From CAZJBS01 sp964544475 (GTDB lineage Bacteria; CLD3; SB21): DNA of 64,000 nt. Shown here piece by piece: positions 9,839 to 18,666 of the stretch (its first letter is position 1; every line of letters starts with the position of its first letter). Below the pieces are notes generated by a model. It saw nothing but the letters and a program-made list of their open reading frames with translations, had not been told where the DNA came from and did not search any database. The stretch is taken from assembly GCA_964544475.1 (NCBI GenBank), contig CAZJBS010000009.1, forward strand, positions 1 to 64,000, in the 5' to 3' direction. Position numbers and translations under genes: made by a program.

Positions 9839-11773
9839 TTGTCCCAGATCAACATCCGGTTTCCCGATAACCGCGTCAAGCCGTTTTCGAGCGGTATTAC
9901 GCCCATCGAGATTGCGAAGAGTATCAGTCGCGGTTTGGCCGAGAAGTGCGTCGCGGCTGAGATCGACGGACGGACGGTGGATCTGTCAACTCCGATTATC
10001 GGCGACGCGTCCTTGAGGCTCATCACAGTCGATACGGACGAGGGTCTGCTGATTTTTCGCCACACGTCAACCCATGTCATGGCGCAGGCCGTCAAACGAC
10101 TGTGGCCTGAAACCAAACTGGAAGATGGTCCTCCGAATGAATCGGGCTTCTTTTACGACATGCTGGTACCGGTCACACTTAGCGAAAAAGACTTCCCCCG
10201 TATCGAGGCCGAAATGGCGGCCATCGTGAAGGAAAAATTCGAAACATCACGGCAGGAATTGACACGGGCGGAGGCCATTGAGCTTTTTCGATCCCGTGGG
10301 GAGGATTTCAAAACTGAAATCATCAAGAGCGTGCCGGAAGGCGATGCCATAAGCGTCTACAAACAGGGTGAATTCATCGACCTGTGCCGTGGCCCTCACG
10401 TTCCGAACGTCGGCATGATCAAAGCGTTCAAAGTCATGTCGGTCGCAGGGGCCTTTTACAAAGGCGATTCCAATAACATCCAGCTTCAGCGGTTGCGCGG
10501 CGTCAGTTTTCCGAGTCAGAAGCAACTTGACGAATATCTCCGTCTCCTTGAAGAGGCCAAAAAACGGGATCATCGTAAACTGGGTCGGGAGATGGAGTTA
10601 TTCATGATCACGCCGGCGATTGGCGGCGGGTTGCCGGTCTGGCTTCCAAACGGAACGATTGTGCGGCGATGCCTCGAGGCGTTCTTACGCGAAGAGTTGC
10701 TGAAACGGGGCTATGTCGAAGTCATCACGCCACACGTCGGCAATCTGAATCTCTACAAGACGTCCGGCCATTACCCCTATTATGCGGATTCGCAATACGC
10801 ACCCATCACCGTTGAGGATGAGCAATATTTGCTCAAACCCATGAATTGTCCGCATCATCATCAGATTTACGCGAACAAACCTCATTCCTACCGGGACTTG
10901 CCGGTGCGGCTCGCTGAATTTGGCACGGTCTACCGTTATGAACAATCCGGCGAATTAAGCGGTCTGTCCCGCGTACGGGGATTTACACAGGATGACGCCC
11001 ACATCTATTGTACGCACGATCAATTGAAAGATGAATTGGTCAATGCCATCGACTTGACGCAGTTGGTTTTCAAGACGTTCGGGATGCCCGTAAAGACCAG
11101 GTTGTCATTCCGGGATCCCAATATTCCGGAGAAGTTTGCCGGAGCGCCGGACATGTGGGATCAGGCCGAGAAGGAAATCAAAGAGGTGGCCGATGCGATG
11201 CGGTTGGATTATTCGATAGGGATCGGCGAAGCGGCATTTTACGGTCCCAAGTTTGATTTCATCGTCAAAGACGCGTTGGGCAGGCAGTGGCAACTGGGCA
11301 CTGTCCAGGTGGATTACGTCATGCCGGAACGGTTTGGTTTGGAGTACACCGGCCCGGATAATAAGAAATACCGGCCCGTCATCATTCACCGGGCGCCATT
11401 CGGATCGATGGAAAGGTTCATTTCCATTCTCATCGAGCATTTCGCAGGCAATTTTCCGGTGTGGCTGGCGCCGGTTCAGGCCATGATCATTCCGATTTCC
11501 GACGACCAGATTCAGAAAGCGGAAGAAGTCCGGCGATGGCTGGAAAGCAGCGACATCCGTGTGGATGTGGATGCTCGTAATGAAAAGATGGGGTACAAAA
11601 TTCGTGAGGCGGAATTGAAGAAGATACCTTACTGTCTGGTGATTGGGGAAAGAGAAGCCGCGGGCAATACGGTGTCCGTCCGGCGGCACGGCAAGGGAGA
11701 CCAGGGTGCCATGCCAACGGAGGCATTCATCAAGATGATTACAGACCAGATCCATTCAAAAGTCACCGATTAA
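9839..11773 (+). CDS. thrS: Threonine--tRNA ligase
   Basis: Charges tRNA-Thr; cytosolic class II synthetase of full length (644 aa). An N-terminal TGS domain covers about 1-62. The editing domain has the HxxxH motif in RHTSTHVMAQ near residue 74 and the CRGPHV segment near 183. The catalytic core has the zinc Cys in MNCPHHH (Cys 337), the motif around FTQDDAHIY, and HRAPFGSMERF near 517. An anticodon-binding domain occupies the last 100 residues. The start is TTG at 9839, with AAGGA 8 bases upstream; no ATG fits the TGS domain. First gene of the classic thrS-infC-rpmI-rplT-pheS order. Confidence 0.97.
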   Translation: MSQINIRFPDNRVKPFSSGITPIEIAKSISRGLAEKCVAAEIDGRTVDLSTPIIGDASLRLITVDTDEGLLIFRHTSTHVMAQAVKRLWPETKLEDGPPNESGFFYDMLVPVTLSEKDFPRIEAEMAAIVKEKFETSRQELTRAEAIELFRSRGEDFKTEIIKSVPEGDAISVYKQGEFIDLCRGPHVPNVGMIKAFKVMSVAGAFYKGDSNNIQLQRLRGVSFPSQKQLDEYLRLLEEAKKRDHRKLGREMELFMITPAIGGGLPVWLPNGTIVRRCLEAFLREELLKRGYVEVITPHVGNLNLYKTSGHYPYYADSQYAPITVEDEQYLLKPMNCPHHHQIYANKPHSYRDLPVRLAEFGTVYRYEQSGELSGLSRVRGFTQDDAHIYCTHDQLKDELVNAIDLTQLVFKTFGMPVKTRLSFRDPNIPEKFAGAPDMWDQAEKEIKEVADAMRLDYSIGIGEAAFYGPKFDFIVKDALGRQWQLGTVQVDYVMPERFGLEYTGPDNKKYRPVIIHRAPFGSMERFISILIEHFAGNFPVWLAPVQAMIIPISDDQIQKAEEVRRWLESSDIRVDVDARNEKMGYKIREAELKKIPYCLVIGEREAAGNTVSVRRHGKGDQGAMPTEAFIKMITDQIHSKVTD

Positions 11774-11794
11774 CCTAATCAAGGAGACCCAGCC

Positions 11795-12307
11795 ATCGCC
11801 AAAGAAGACAAAATACGGATCAACGAGGATATTCGGACAGCGAAGGTCCGGCTTATCCGGGAGAATGGTGAGCAAGTGGGCATTGTGAGCATCGAACAGG
11901 CTTTGCAGATGGCCCGCGCCGACAGTTTGGACCTTTTGGAAATCGTTCCGAACGCGGAGCCACCGGTCTGCAAAATCATCGACTATGGCAAATACCGTTA
12001 CGAACTGCAGAAAAAGGAGAAGGATCAACGTAAGAAGACGCACACCGGAGAGCTCAAGGAACTGCGTTTTCGTCCTTCCACCGACGATCACGATTACCAG
12101 TTCAAACTCAAACATGCGGTCAATTTCTTAAAAGATGGTTACAAAGTAAAAACCGTCGTTGTTTACAAGGGCCGGGAGATTGCGAATCGCGAGTTCGGGA
12201 TGGAACTGGCGCAGCGCCTGGTCAACGACCTCGAATCCGTCGGGAAACTGGACAGTCCGATGAAATTCGAAGGCCGGCATATGGTCATGATTTTTGTAAA
12301 AAAATAA
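11795..12307 (+). CDS. infC: Translation initiation factor IF-3 with AUC start
   Basis: IF-3 (170 aa) binds the 30S subunit and checks start-codon pairing. The reading frame runs upstream of the first ATG/GTG and begins at ATC 11795 (ATC GCC AAA GAA GAC), with AAGGAG 8 bases before it and 21 bases after the thrS stop. Starting here supplies the conserved N-domain opening RINEDI and the VRLI segment; later starts (GTG 11876) would delete it. The C-domain holds KELRFRP and GREI. A rare AUU/AUC start on infC is known to let IF-3 repress its own synthesis, and the same logic probably applies here. Confidence 0.93.
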   Translation: MAKEDKIRINEDIRTAKVRLIRENGEQVGIVSIEQALQMARADSLDLLEIVPNAEPPVCKIIDYGKYRYELQKKEKDQRKKTHTGELKELRFRPSTDDHDYQFKLKHAVNFLKDGYKVKTVVVYKGREIANREFGMELAQRLVNDLESVGKLDSPMKFEGRHMVMIFVKK

Positions 12308-12325
12308 GCCACAAGGAGGATTCTC

Positions 12326-12523
12326 ATGCCTAAGATGAAGACCAACAGCGGAGCCAAGAAGCGTATCCAAGTGACCGGAAGCGGTCGCCTGCTCCGCAAG
12401 AAATCAACCGCCCGGCATAACCTGGGTCACAAATCCAACAAACGGAAGAGGCACTTGGCGGGCAAACACGCCGTGGATAAGTCCGACGCCGGTCGCATGC
12501 TGCATTTGCTGGCGATGAAGTAA
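12326..12523 (+). CDS. rpmI: 50S ribosomal protein L35
   Basis: Small basic ribosomal protein of 65 aa with the family opening MPKMKTNSGAKKR and the HNLGHKS segment. AAGGAGG precedes the ATG at good spacing. It sits between infC and rplT, its usual place, and is probably translated from the same message. Confidence 0.97.
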   Translation: MPKMKTNSGAKKRIQVTGSGRLLRKKSTARHNLGHKSNKRKRHLAGKHAVDKSDAGRMLHLLAMK

Positions 12524-12568
12524 CCCGTTGGGATGAAAGAAATACATCAATGATATAAGGAGACAACC

Positions 12569-12919
12569 ATGCCTCGTGCAACAAACAACCCGGCATCGAA
12601 GGCCCGGCGTAAGAAGGTATTCAACAAGGCCAAGGGCTTTTTCGGCAAACGGAAGAACGTCCTTCGGACAGCCATTGAGACCGTCGAGAAGGGGATGACG
12701 TATGCGACCCGCGACCGGCGCGTCAAAAAGCGCGACATCCGATCTCTCTGGATCGTCCGTATCAATGCGGCCGTTCGGGAACAAGGAATGAGCTATTCCC
12801 GTTTTATCAGCGCTCTGAAGAAGAATCATATTGATATCAACCGAAAAGTACTGGCCGACATGGCGATGAATGATCAGGCCGCCTTCGGCAAGCTCATCGA
12901 GATCGCAAAAAAATCGTAA
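12569..12919 (+). CDS. rplT: 50S ribosomal protein L20
   Basis: Binds 23S rRNA early in 50S assembly. It has 116 aa with a basic N-terminal helix (ARRKKVFNKAKGFFGKRKN) and a globular C-domain with LWIVRINAAVREQGMSYS, as expected for L20. AAGGAG lies 7 bases before ATG. Last ribosomal gene before the hairpin at 12976. L20 often represses this operon; I did not find an obvious L20-binding structure before rpmI. Confidence 0.97.
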   Translation: MPRATNNPASKARRKKVFNKAKGFFGKRKNVLRTAIETVEKGMTYATRDRRVKKRDIRSLWIVRINAAVREQGMSYSRFISALKKNHIDINRKVLADMAMNDQAAFGKLIEIAKKS

Positions 12920-12975
12920 CGAGCGGCCGCGCACGCATGTTTATGGCGTGTGATGCTTCACAGACGGGTTTGTTC

Positions 12976-13020
12976 AAGAAGCCTTGGCAGAAATCATATT
13001 GCTTTAGGCTTCTTTTTTTT
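12976..13020 (+). terminator. Terminator or attenuator between rplT and pheS
   Basis: AAGAAGCCT pairs with AGGCTTCTT (9 bp, 21-base loop that can fold further), directly followed by eight T. It lies only 30 bases before pheS, so it either ends the ribosomal operon or attenuates read-through into pheS. No separate pheS promoter is obvious between it and the start. Confidence 0.8.
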
Positions 13021-13052
13021 CTAATATTTTCCCAACGACATGAAGGGTAGTG

Positions 13053-14066
13053 ATGCCTGTTGATCTCGACATCGTGCGCCGGGAATTCACCGAAGAGGTG
13101 AACCGGGACGGCATTTCGCGGAACGTTCTTGAAGCGCTCCACACAAAGTATTTGGGGCGTCGCGGCTTGATCAGCCAGGCGACGGAGATGCTTCGCAGTG
13201 TCTCGAAAGATGAAAAACCGCTGTACGGCAAGCGCCTGAACGAGGTCAAATCGTTCATTGAGGAGCGCCTGGATGTCATTAAGCAGCGTATTCTGGAGGA
13301 AGAGGATAAAGCCGGCGCGGAGTTTGATGTGACTCTGCCCGAGAGACGCCAATTTGAGGGCCACTCCCATCCACTCACCCAGGTGCTGGACCAGATCAAG
13401 ACGATTTTCTACAGCATGGGATTTTCAGTCGCCGATGGCCCGGAAGTCGAACTGGATCGCTACAATTTCGAAGCGGTCAACATACCGAAAGACCATCCGG
13501 CCAGGGACATGCAAGATACGTTTTTCATCAGCGAATCTGTCGTTCTTCGGACCCACACAACCCCGGTACAAGCCCGAATCATGGAGAGCCGAAAACCACC
13601 GATTCGCATTATCTGTCCGGGGCGCGTCTATCGCAAGGATACGCCGGACGCCACGCATTTGCCGGTTTTCAATCAAGTGGAAGGCCTCGCCGTTGATGAA
13701 AACATCAGTTTTGCCGACCTGAAGGGGACCCTGCAAACGTTTGTGCATCGGATGTTCGGAAAGGACATCGCCACACGGTTCCGCCCGTCTTATTTCTCAT
13801 TTACCGAACCAAGCGCCGAAGTGGATATGAGCTGTATTTTTTGCCACGGTACGGGTTGCCGCGTATGCAAACAGTCAGGCTGGATCGAGATCATGGGTGC
13901 CGGTATGGTGCACCCTTCTCTTTTCGATCATGCGGGCTATGAAAAAGACCGGTACACGGGATATGCATTCGGCATGGGCGTCGACCGGATCGCCATGTTG
14001 GTGTATCAGGTGAGCGATCTTCGGATGTTTTTGGAAAACGATATCCGTTTTCTGGAGCAATTCTGA
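13053..14066 (+). CDS. pheS: Phenylalanine--tRNA ligase alpha subunit
   Basis: Catalytic alpha subunit (337 aa) of the heterotetrameric enzyme. An N-terminal helical arm spans about 1-90. The class II core starts near GHSHPLTQV and includes THTTPVQAR, the PGRVYRKD motif, FNQVEGL, and the C-terminal GMGVDRIAML motif 3. ATG 13053 is preferred over GTG 13050 because GAAGGG lies 5 bases before the ATG. The beta subunit gene pheT, which nearly always follows, is absent: the next gene 16 bases later is a small membrane protein. Confidence 0.96.
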   Translation: MPVDLDIVRREFTEEVNRDGISRNVLEALHTKYLGRRGLISQATEMLRSVSKDEKPLYGKRLNEVKSFIEERLDVIKQRILEEEDKAGAEFDVTLPERRQFEGHSHPLTQVLDQIKTIFYSMGFSVADGPEVELDRYNFEAVNIPKDHPARDMQDTFFISESVVLRTHTTPVQARIMESRKPPIRIICPGRVYRKDTPDATHLPVFNQVEGLAVDENISFADLKGTLQTFVHRMFGKDIATRFRPSYFSFTEPSAEVDMSCIFCHGTGCRVCKQSGWIEIMGAGMVHPSLFDHAGYEKDRYTGYAFGMGVDRIAMLVYQVSDLRMFLENDIRFLEQF

Positions 14067-14082
14067 GTGTGAAAGGCGGAAC

Positions 14083-14280
14083 ATGTTACTAAGGTATGTG
14101 CTGAGCGCCATTTTGTTGTATGGAGCTTTTCAGCTGTTGGTGCGGATGGCGAGATTTATTGGACGCAGCCGGAATGCCGGGCATGAAACGTCCCAAGCCC
14201 GTCGTGACGCGGCCAGGGAAGTCAAACCGGCGGCCTACGATGTGGAACAGGTACAGGACGCCAAGTTCCGGGACGCCTGA
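14083..14280 (+). CDS. Small single-span membrane protein, unknown function
   Basis: A 65-aa protein. Residues 2-24 form one hydrophobic membrane segment (LLRYVLSAILLYGAFQLLVR); the rest is a charged tail ending EVKPAAYDVEQVQDAKFRDA. A short N-anchored protein with an acidic tail of this kind resembles DUF4834-like small proteins, but I cannot assign a family. It lies 16 bases after pheS and 58 before ridA, in the same direction, with an AAGGCGGA ribosome binding site. Confidence 0.65.
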   Translation: MLLRYVLSAILLYGAFQLLVRMARFIGRSRNAGHETSQARRDAAREVKPAAYDVEQVQDAKFRDA

Positions 14281-14338
14281 ACCATCCCGGGCCAGTCGAA
14301 GGGCAGGTTCCAATCATTCCTATCGGAGAAGTAGTGAT

Positions 14339-14728
14339 ATGAGCAAAAGTGCCGTAAAAACGCCGTTGGCGCCGCTTCCCATTGGTCCTTACAGCCAGGG
14401 CATCGTGGCCGCCGGGAAAATGCTGTTCACGTCCGGGCAGATCCCCATCAATCCCCACACTGGAAAAATAGAAACGGATGACATCCGCCAGCAGACGCGC
14501 ATCGTTTTGGACAATCTCAATGCGATCCTGCAAACGGCGGGATCACGCCTGGACCACGTGGTCAAGACCACCGTTTTCCTCAAGAGTATGAATGACTTTG
14601 GAGCCATGAATGAGGTTTATGCGGAGTATTTTTCGCAGAATCCACCGGCACGATCCACGGTTGAAGTGGCAAGGCTGCCTAAGGATGTCTTGGTCGAAAT
14701 CGACTGCATGGCGATAGTTCCCGAATAG
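14339..14728 (+). CDS. ridA: RidA family reactive enamine/imine deaminase
   Basis: Hydrolyses reactive 2-aminoacrylate-type enamines from PLP enzymes to keto acids, protecting other enzymes. It has 129 aa, the normal length, with PIGPYSQG near residue 15, SGQIPINPHTG, and the signature ending ARSTVEVARLPKDVLVEIDC, including the substrate-binding Arg. Start ATG 14339 has GGAGAAG 7 bases upstream; an upstream extension of the frame shows no conserved sequence. Eight bases separate it from the lipid kinase gene. Confidence 0.95.
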   Translation: MSKSAVKTPLAPLPIGPYSQGIVAAGKMLFTSGQIPINPHTGKIETDDIRQQTRIVLDNLNAILQTAGSRLDHVVKTTVFLKSMNDFGAMNEVYAEYFSQNPPARSTVEVARLPKDVLVEIDCMAIVPE

Positions 14729-14736
14729 GGGCACCC

Positions 14737-15678
14737 ATGACTGTTCCGTACCTATTCATCGTAAATCCAGTTTCCAACCGCGGCAAATCGTCACGGGTTC
14801 TTTCCCGCATCGAACGGTATCTGGCATCGCAGCAGATGGTTCATCATTATGCCACGACGACCGGACCAGGTCATGCGGTGACTATCGCGAGAGAAAAAGC
14901 CTTCGATTATGATGTCTTGGTGGCCGTGGGTGGTGATGGCACGGTGCACGAGGTGGCGAATGGTTTGATGCAGGCGCGTTTGTCCAATCACGAAGTGAAA
15001 ACGCCCGCCGGCCTGGGCATCGTACCCATCGGATCGGGCAATGATTTCGTAAAGATGATAGGACGGTATCGGAACGTTGACGATGCGATCGCCTGTCTCA
15101 AGACGCACCGATTAATGCCATTGGACATCGGCGAGCTTACGGTGGATGGCCGGATCACGGTCTTTTTCACCAACAACGTCGGAATTGGCTTTGATGCTTT
15201 TGTGAATGCCGAGAGTCTCAAGATCAAAGTCGTCAAAGGAGTATTGATGTATCTTGCGGCGGCTCTCAAATCGATCTTTCAATACGACCATCCCTTTGTG
15301 GAATGGGAATCGGACGGGGTACGCCATTCGGACAAAATCCTTCTGATCAATGCCGGCAATGGCCGATGTTCGGGCGGCGGTTTTTATTTGACACCCGACG
15401 CGGAAATCAATGACGGGCGACTGGATATCTGCGTCATTCGTTCGCTGACCAAACGCGGTATCCTGATGAAATTGCCCAGGACGTTCAGCGGCGCCCACCG
15501 GGATTTGGAAGACGTCAGGCTGTTTCGAACAGCCGATTTGCAGATCCGGTCGTCCAACGACCTGCCCATTCATGCCGATGGCGAAGTGATATCGCTCAAG
15601 GCCCGTGAGGTTCGCCTACGAATTCTGCCTTCGGCTCTTCGTGTGCTGGCCCCGGTCTCCAATGGAGAAAAAGTATGA
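14737..15678 (+). CDS. Diacylglycerol kinase-family lipid kinase
   Basis: A 313-aa member of the DAGK/LCB5/YegS fold that phosphorylates a lipid hydroxyl with ATP at the inner membrane. The N-terminus has FIVNPVSNRG. The nucleotide site is VAVGGDGTVHEVANGL near residues 66-81, followed by PIGSGNDFVKMIG near 97. The C-terminal beta-sandwich includes NAGNGRCSGGGF and PIHADGE. The exact lipid cannot be told. Its last four bases overlap the start of the sensor kinase gene (ATGA). Confidence 0.88.
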   Translation: MTVPYLFIVNPVSNRGKSSRVLSRIERYLASQQMVHHYATTTGPGHAVTIAREKAFDYDVLVAVGGDGTVHEVANGLMQARLSNHEVKTPAGLGIVPIGSGNDFVKMIGRYRNVDDAIACLKTHRLMPLDIGELTVDGRITVFFTNNVGIGFDAFVNAESLKIKVVKGVLMYLAAALKSIFQYDHPFVEWESDGVRHSDKILLINAGNGRCSGGGFYLTPDAEINDGRLDICVIRSLTKRGILMKLPRTFSGAHRDLEDVRLFRTADLQIRSSNDLPIHADGEVISLKAREVRLRILPSALRVLAPVSNGEKV

Positions 15679-17378
15679 CCGGCGAGGCCCTCCCTTCCAA
15701 GTCTGAATTTGGCACCGGTCCCGTGGATCGCGAAGTCGAAATCATCGAATACGAATTGTCGCCGAAGGTGACCGAGAAGCGTTCCAAGAAGACCGAACTG
15801 GACATATCCCTGGAACAGCTCTTCATCGAAAATCTCTCGATGAGCGACGACGTCAAGACGGAGGAGAGATTCCGCAAAGAACTGAAACGCAAAAGGATCG
15901 ACGAGCAATCGAGAGCGCTGACGGTGATCGGTGAGGCCGGCGACGCGGACGATGGCGTAACCCATTACGCGACGACCTTTCTGCATAATCTCGCCGACCA
16001 ATTGGTTCAGGATACGCATTCGACGGAGAGGCAGCGGACGGCCGAGGGCAAGAACGCGGAATTGCTAAATCGGTGCTGGAATGTGCGGGACTGCCCCGAT
16101 CATTCGTGCATATCCTATCAGGCCGTCAATCCTCGGTGCTGGTATGTGGCCGGCGAAAACTGCGGTTGCCGAACCCATCTTGGCATTCCGTCGTGCATGG
16201 ATTGCATGGTATTCCAAATGGCCACCACCGATCCGTTGGTGCGAATTCGGGAGACGGTTTATTATGTGCTGGGCATGGTCCGAACGCGCAACGATCGCGT
16301 CCGGTCTCTGGATCGGGAAATCGTCGATCTCAAGAAACGATTGGATCAATTGCGTTATCTCAGAAAACAGGAGCCCATTACCGAGTTGGATTCGGGCCGG
16401 TTTGAGGAACAACTTGTCGATGAATTGGTCAGTTTTTCACGCCAGACGCAGAAGCTCGAATCTCCAAAGGACCAGGCGATATTCGATCAGCAGAAGATAC
16501 TGACGGAACAACTGGGAAGCGCCTACCTTCAACTGCAGTCGCTCACGGCCGAATTGGAAAAAACTAATCGTGACCTCGAGCAGAAAGTGGCCGAACGAAC
16601 GGAAGAATTGCGAAAGAGCAACGTCGCCCTGCGCGAAGCGATCAAGAAAACACAGGATGCCGATCGCCTGAAATCGGAATTCATCGCCAATGTGAGCCAC
16701 GAACTTCGAACCCCTCTCAACTCCATTATCGGTTTTTCCAAAGTATTGCTCAGCGGCATCGACGGCGAGGTCAATGATACGCAACGCATCGATTTGACAG
16801 CCATTTATAACAGCGGCCGTCACCTGCTGGAAATCATCAACAGCATCCTGGATCTGTCGAAAATTGAAGCCGGTAAGATGGAATTGAACTTGTCGACTTT
16901 CGATATTGTACCGCTCATTGACGAAATCGTCACGGCCAGTCAGACGCTTGTGATGGGCAAGAAAGTCAAAGTGGAATCCAAGATTGTGGGCAGTATTCCT
17001 TTGATTGAGGCCGATGCGACGAAAATTCGGCAGATCATTTTTAACCTCGTTTCGAATGCCGCCAAGTTTACGGACGAAGGCATGATCTTGATTCATGCGA
17101 GCGTGGAGGAACATGGTCTGAGAATAGCCGTGGCCGACACAGGTATGGGCATTGACAAAGAGGAAGTCCAACTTGTGTTTGAACGGTTTCGACAGTTGGA
17201 TGGATCGAGTACGCGAAAGGCCGGCGGAACCGGCCTCGGGCTGAGCATTGCCAAGAAGTTTTCAGAAATGCACGGTGGAGACATCACCGTAGAAAGCAAG
17301 ATCGGCAAAGGATCCACGTTTATCATTACCCTCCCTCTTTCACAAAAAGGGCGCCTGCAGCCGGCGGCGACGACATGA
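15675..17378 (+). CDS. Cysteine-rich (two-CW type) sensor histidine kinase
   Basis: A 567-aa soluble kinase with no membrane segment. Residues about 134-186 hold eleven cysteines in the two-CW pattern: CWNVRDC, CISYQ, CWYVAG, CGC and finally CMDC, likely a metal or redox site. A coiled coil follows (about 260-330), then HisKA with FIANVSHELRTPLNS (His near 341), and a HATPase_c domain with the N box NLVSNAAKF and the G boxes ADTGMGI and GGTGLGLSI. The first 130 residues are charged and unassigned. It starts inside the stop of the lipid kinase gene and is followed 4 bases later by the REC/HD-GYP gene, its likely partner. Confidence 0.9.
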   Translation: MTGEALPSKSEFGTGPVDREVEIIEYELSPKVTEKRSKKTELDISLEQLFIENLSMSDDVKTEERFRKELKRKRIDEQSRALTVIGEAGDADDGVTHYATTFLHNLADQLVQDTHSTERQRTAEGKNAELLNRCWNVRDCPDHSCISYQAVNPRCWYVAGENCGCRTHLGIPSCMDCMVFQMATTDPLVRIRETVYYVLGMVRTRNDRVRSLDREIVDLKKRLDQLRYLRKQEPITELDSGRFEEQLVDELVSFSRQTQKLESPKDQAIFDQQKILTEQLGSAYLQLQSLTAELEKTNRDLEQKVAERTEELRKSNVALREAIKKTQDADRLKSEFIANVSHELRTPLNSIIGFSKVLLSGIDGEVNDTQRIDLTAIYNSGRHLLEIINSILDLSKIEAGKMELNLSTFDIVPLIDEIVTASQTLVMGKKVKVESKIVGSIPLIEADATKIRQIIFNLVSNAAKFTDEGMILIHASVEEHGLRIAVADTGMGIDKEEVQLVFERFRQLDGSSTRKAGGTGLGLSIAKKFSEMHGGDITVESKIGKGSTFIITLPLSQKGRLQPAATT

Positions 17379-17382
17379 TGTC

Positions 17383-18531
17383 ATGAATTCCGGAAAACGA
17401 AAAGTTCTCTACGTAGAAGACAACGAGATGAACCGGCTTCTCGTCCGGCGGCTTCTGGAGGCAAGGGGGTTTGAAGTTATCGAGGCCGGAGACGGCATCA
17501 GCGGTGTGCGCCTCGCGGAGGAAATGGAACCGGATCTGATCCTCATGGACATCAACCTGCCTCTTCTGGACGGCCATGCGGCAACGACGCGCATCAAGAG
17601 CATCAAGCGGCTTTCCCATATCCCCATCATCGCCGTAACGGCGAACGCCATGGAGGGAGACCGTGAGCGATCCCTGGTGGCCGGTTGCGACGGTTATATC
17701 AAGAAACCGCTGGATGTGGAGACGTTTCCAAAACAGGTCGAGGATTTTTTCGCCGGTATTCGTGAAGAAATCGAAAGCACGCAGCATCAGTTGTATTCAA
17801 GAGAATACAACGAGAAACTCGTGTATACGCTGCAGAAACATATCGAGGAACTGGAACTCAAGGGGAGACTGATTGAACAACAATCGAAGGAAATGGAGGA
17901 GGCGTACCTCGGAATCATCATGTCCTTCCTTCGTGCGGTTGAAGAAAAACACGCCTATACGGCAGGTCATTCGGCGCGCGTTCGAGCCTACTGTCTGAAG
18001 ATTGGCGAAAAGCTGGCTCTCAGTTTCGAAGATATCGAGAGATTATCCCAAGGCGCATTGCTTCACGATATCGGAAAGCTGGTGATTGAGATTTCCAGCC
18101 TGAAGAATACCAGTGACCTTAGCGAGGAAGAATGGCGTGAAATGAAGCGGCATCCTGAGGTTGGCTACAATATCCTGAAGCCGATCAAGTTTCTGGCCGG
18201 CGTCATCAACATGGTGCACCAGCATCACGAACGGTGGGATGGGCTGGGCTATCCCCAGGGCCTGAAGGGGGAAGGCATTGACTTTCTGGCCAGTATCGTG
18301 TCCGTGGCTGACAGTTACGATGCGATGTCCACGAATCGAGGTTACAACAAAGTCCTGACGACGGAGGAAGCCAAGGCTGAGTTCCGTAAGTGTTCGGGCA
18401 CTCATTTCAATCCGGTCGTGGTGAAAGCCTTTGTGAGCGTCCTGGAGGATATCGAAGAGCGCATGAAACAAAGGGCGGCTTCCCGGGGCACCAAGATGGA
18501 TCTCAAACCGGATATGTCCCTTTGGACCTGA
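17383..18531 (+). CDS. Response regulator with HD-GYP phosphodiesterase domain
   Basis: A 382-aa receiver-effector. REC covers 8-125, with the phospho-acceptor Asp in LILMDINLP (near 56) and a switch Lys in IKKPLD. A coiled-coil linker (140-185) leads to an HD-GYP domain: HSARVRAYC, HDIGK near 228, HPEVG, HHERWDGLGYP near 284 and ADSYDAM. All metal ligands and the GYP motif are present, so it should hydrolyse cyclic di-GMP or a related dinucleotide. Probably phosphorylated by the adjacent two-CW kinase. Confidence 0.92.
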   Translation: MNSGKRKVLYVEDNEMNRLLVRRLLEARGFEVIEAGDGISGVRLAEEMEPDLILMDINLPLLDGHAATTRIKSIKRLSHIPIIAVTANAMEGDRERSLVAGCDGYIKKPLDVETFPKQVEDFFAGIREEIESTQHQLYSREYNEKLVYTLQKHIEELELKGRLIEQQSKEMEEAYLGIIMSFLRAVEEKHAYTAGHSARVRAYCLKIGEKLALSFEDIERLSQGALLHDIGKLVIEISSLKNTSDLSEEEWREMKRHPEVGYNILKPIKFLAGVINMVHQHHERWDGLGYPQGLKGEGIDFLASIVSVADSYDAMSTNRGYNKVLTTEEAKAEFRKCSGTHFNPVVVKAFVSVLEDIEERMKQRAASRGTKMDLKPDMSLWT

Positions 18532-18548
18532 CCGGCCTTAGAATTCAT

Positions 18549-18577
18549 TTGACTTTTTTCGAAAACTATTTTAGGTT
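18549..18577 (+). promoter_or_regulatory. Possible promoter of the exbB-tonB operon
   Basis: TTGACT at 18549-18554, 17 bases, then TAGGTT at 18572-18577. The -10 is weak. The overlapping TTTG, 20 bases, TAGGTTTG also fits the Bacteroidota consensus TAnnTTTG. The start codon of exbB is 90 bases downstream. Confidence 0.3.
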
Positions 18578-18666
18578 TGCATCACTTGCCCAAGCAAGCA
18601 CTTCCTAACGACCTTGGCAAATCAAAGTTAATCCCATTTTGAGTGTTCACCAAAGGAGTTTGAATC

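Noticed and set aside
14120..14338. Upstream extension of ridA
   Set aside because: Overlaps the small membrane protein in another frame; ridA has a full-length start with a good ribosome binding site at 14339.
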